From CAZQAA01 sp964591255 (GTDB lineage: Bacteria; Desulfobacterota; DSM-4660; Desulfatiglandales; Desulfatiglandaceae): a stretch of DNA of 5,811 nt. The position numbers and the translations under genes are program-made. Below, in pieces: positions 5,009 through 5,811 of this stretch. Every line of letters starts with the position of its first letter. Within the stretch, counting starts at the first letter, position 1. The notes under the pieces were generated by a model. It was given only the letters and a program-made list of their open reading frames with translations, ran no database searches and was not told the DNA's origin. The stretch is from positions 1 to 5,811 of the forward strand of contig CAZQAA010000134.1 of NCBI GenBank assembly GCA_964591255.1. The letters run 5' to 3'.

Positions 5009-5811
5009 ATGTTTAAAATATTTATTATCTGTTTGTTTCTGTGGATAGGTTATGTTTCTCCTGTAGCAGGCGGGATAATAAGAGGCATAGATATTGTCGA
5101 AGATTCAGACAGTAAATTAGAGGTCGTAATCAAAGGAATATGTGAGTCTTATCATTCCGTTGTGCTTCCGTCTCCATACAGATTAGTTATTGATTTGGCT
5201 AATTGTTGTTTTGAAAATAAACAGTTCAGGAGCATCTCCTTAAAAGGGTCAGTAGTTTCCAAGATCAGGACAGGAAAGACAGATAAAGGTATGCGAATAG
5301 TCTTTGATTCCGCTGATCCATCTGCAACTTTTCGATATAATATGGCATCCCAGGATGACTGTTTGCTGGTTAAGTGTTGGTCTGCAGCGGCCAAGGTTGT
5401 AATCCGGGATGGGGATGAAAAGGATAAGGATAAAATTAAGACCAACACTGATGAAACAGTATCTGTCGTGAAAGACAGGTATATGCCGTTACCGGAGCCG
5501 AAAAAGGATTTGGAGGACCTGTTCGGGCCGATAGAAAAATCAGAACTAAAAACTGGGGAGCAGGTAGGAGGAGAAAAGGTTCCCACTTATACCGGAGATA
5601 AGATAACAATGGAGTTTTATAAGGCGGATCTTCACAATGTTTTTCGCCTGTTTTCAGAGATAAGTGGTAAAAATATCATTTTGAGTGAGGACGTAAAAGG
5701 TGAGTTGACCTTATCCCTTAGGGATGTGCCTTGGGACTTTGCACTAGATCTAATTTTGGATGTAGAAAACTTGAGAAAGGAAGAAAGGCTTAATACCTTT
5801 ATTATTTCCAC
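5009..5811 (+). CDS. pilQ: Type IV pilus secretin PilQ, N-terminal part (cut by right edge)
   Basis: PilQ forms the outer-membrane pore through which the pilus passes. From ATG 5009 the frame stays open for 267 codons to the window edge with no stop. The N-terminus MFKIFIICLFLWIGYVSP is a signal peptide, with likely cleavage near VAG (residue 21). Residues about 24-125 look like a single AMIN domain, which binds peptidoglycan in related proteins; the segment VVLPSPYRLVIDL (51-63) is typical. A charged, proline-containing linker spans about 132-195. Residues about 198-267 match the secretin/TonB short N-terminal (STN, N0) domain: KITMEFYKADLHNVFRLFSE, GKNIIL, and VPWDFALDLIL. The N1 and secretin pore domains would lie beyond the edge. 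The mature part holds five cysteines (45, 66, 67, 118, 123), all in or near the AMIN domain. Position after pilP supports the call. Confidence 0.92.
   Translation, partial: MFKIFIICLFLWIGYVSPVAGGIIRGIDIVEDSDSKLEVVIKGICESYHSVVLPSPYRLVIDLANCCFENKQFRSISLKGSVVSKIRTGKTDKGMRIVFDSADPSATFRYNMASQDDCLLVKCWSAAAKVVIRDGDEKDKDKIKTNTDETVSVVKDRYMPLPEPKKDLEDLFGPIEKSELKTGEQVGGEKVPTYTGDKITMEFYKADLHNVFRLFSEISGKNIILSEDVKGELTLSLRDVPWDFALDLILDVENLRKEERLNTFIIS

Overview
The window carries most of a type IV pilus (T4P) alignment-subcomplex operon, read left to right: pilM, pilN, pilO, pilP, an uncommon extra lipoprotein gene, then the 5' part of the secretin gene pilQ, cut by the right edge. The set points to a Gram-negative (diderm) bacterium: an outer-membrane secretin, an outer-membrane-type lipoprotein signal and a periplasmic PilP. 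The AT-leaning codon use and the protein wording (for example INLLPFR in PilN, LPDKKEIPSLL in PilO, YDPEGKPDPFAPF in PilP) fit a Desulfobacterota-like (deltaproteobacterial) source. That placement is inference; nothing here fixes a genus.

Layout. Bases 1-162 hold the start of a divergent gene on the minus strand that I do not recognise; it runs off the left edge. Bases 163-679 are a non-coding divergent control region. It has a good leftward sigma70-type promoter, weaker rightward promoter candidates, four TTGGCA/TGCCAA sites, small dyads and a very AT-rich stretch (40 G/C in 180 bases over 481-660). From 680 to the right edge the genes are packed on the plus strand: pilM and pilN overlap by 4 bases, pilN and pilO abut, pilO and pilP are 4 bases apart, then gaps of 50 and 31 bases flank the lipoprotein gene. 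No terminator-like hairpin with a T run lies between them, so one polycistronic transcript is likely.

How the genes work together. By family knowledge, cytoplasmic PilM binds the N-terminal INLLP tail of PilN. PilN and PilO pair through their membrane helices, coiled coils and ferredoxin-like domains. PilP joins them and reaches the periplasmic N0 region of PilQ, the outer-membrane pore for the pilus. The inserted lipoprotein has a CsgG/TolB-N/GNA1162-like core and a C-terminal alanine-zipper tail ending in lysine, resembling Lpp/OprI. PilP here lacks the usual lipobox cysteine. The most interesting idea is that this extra lipoprotein serves as an outer-membrane or peptidoglycan anchor or assembly factor for this T4P machine. 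That is a hypothesis from gene position and sequence features, not a demonstrated function.
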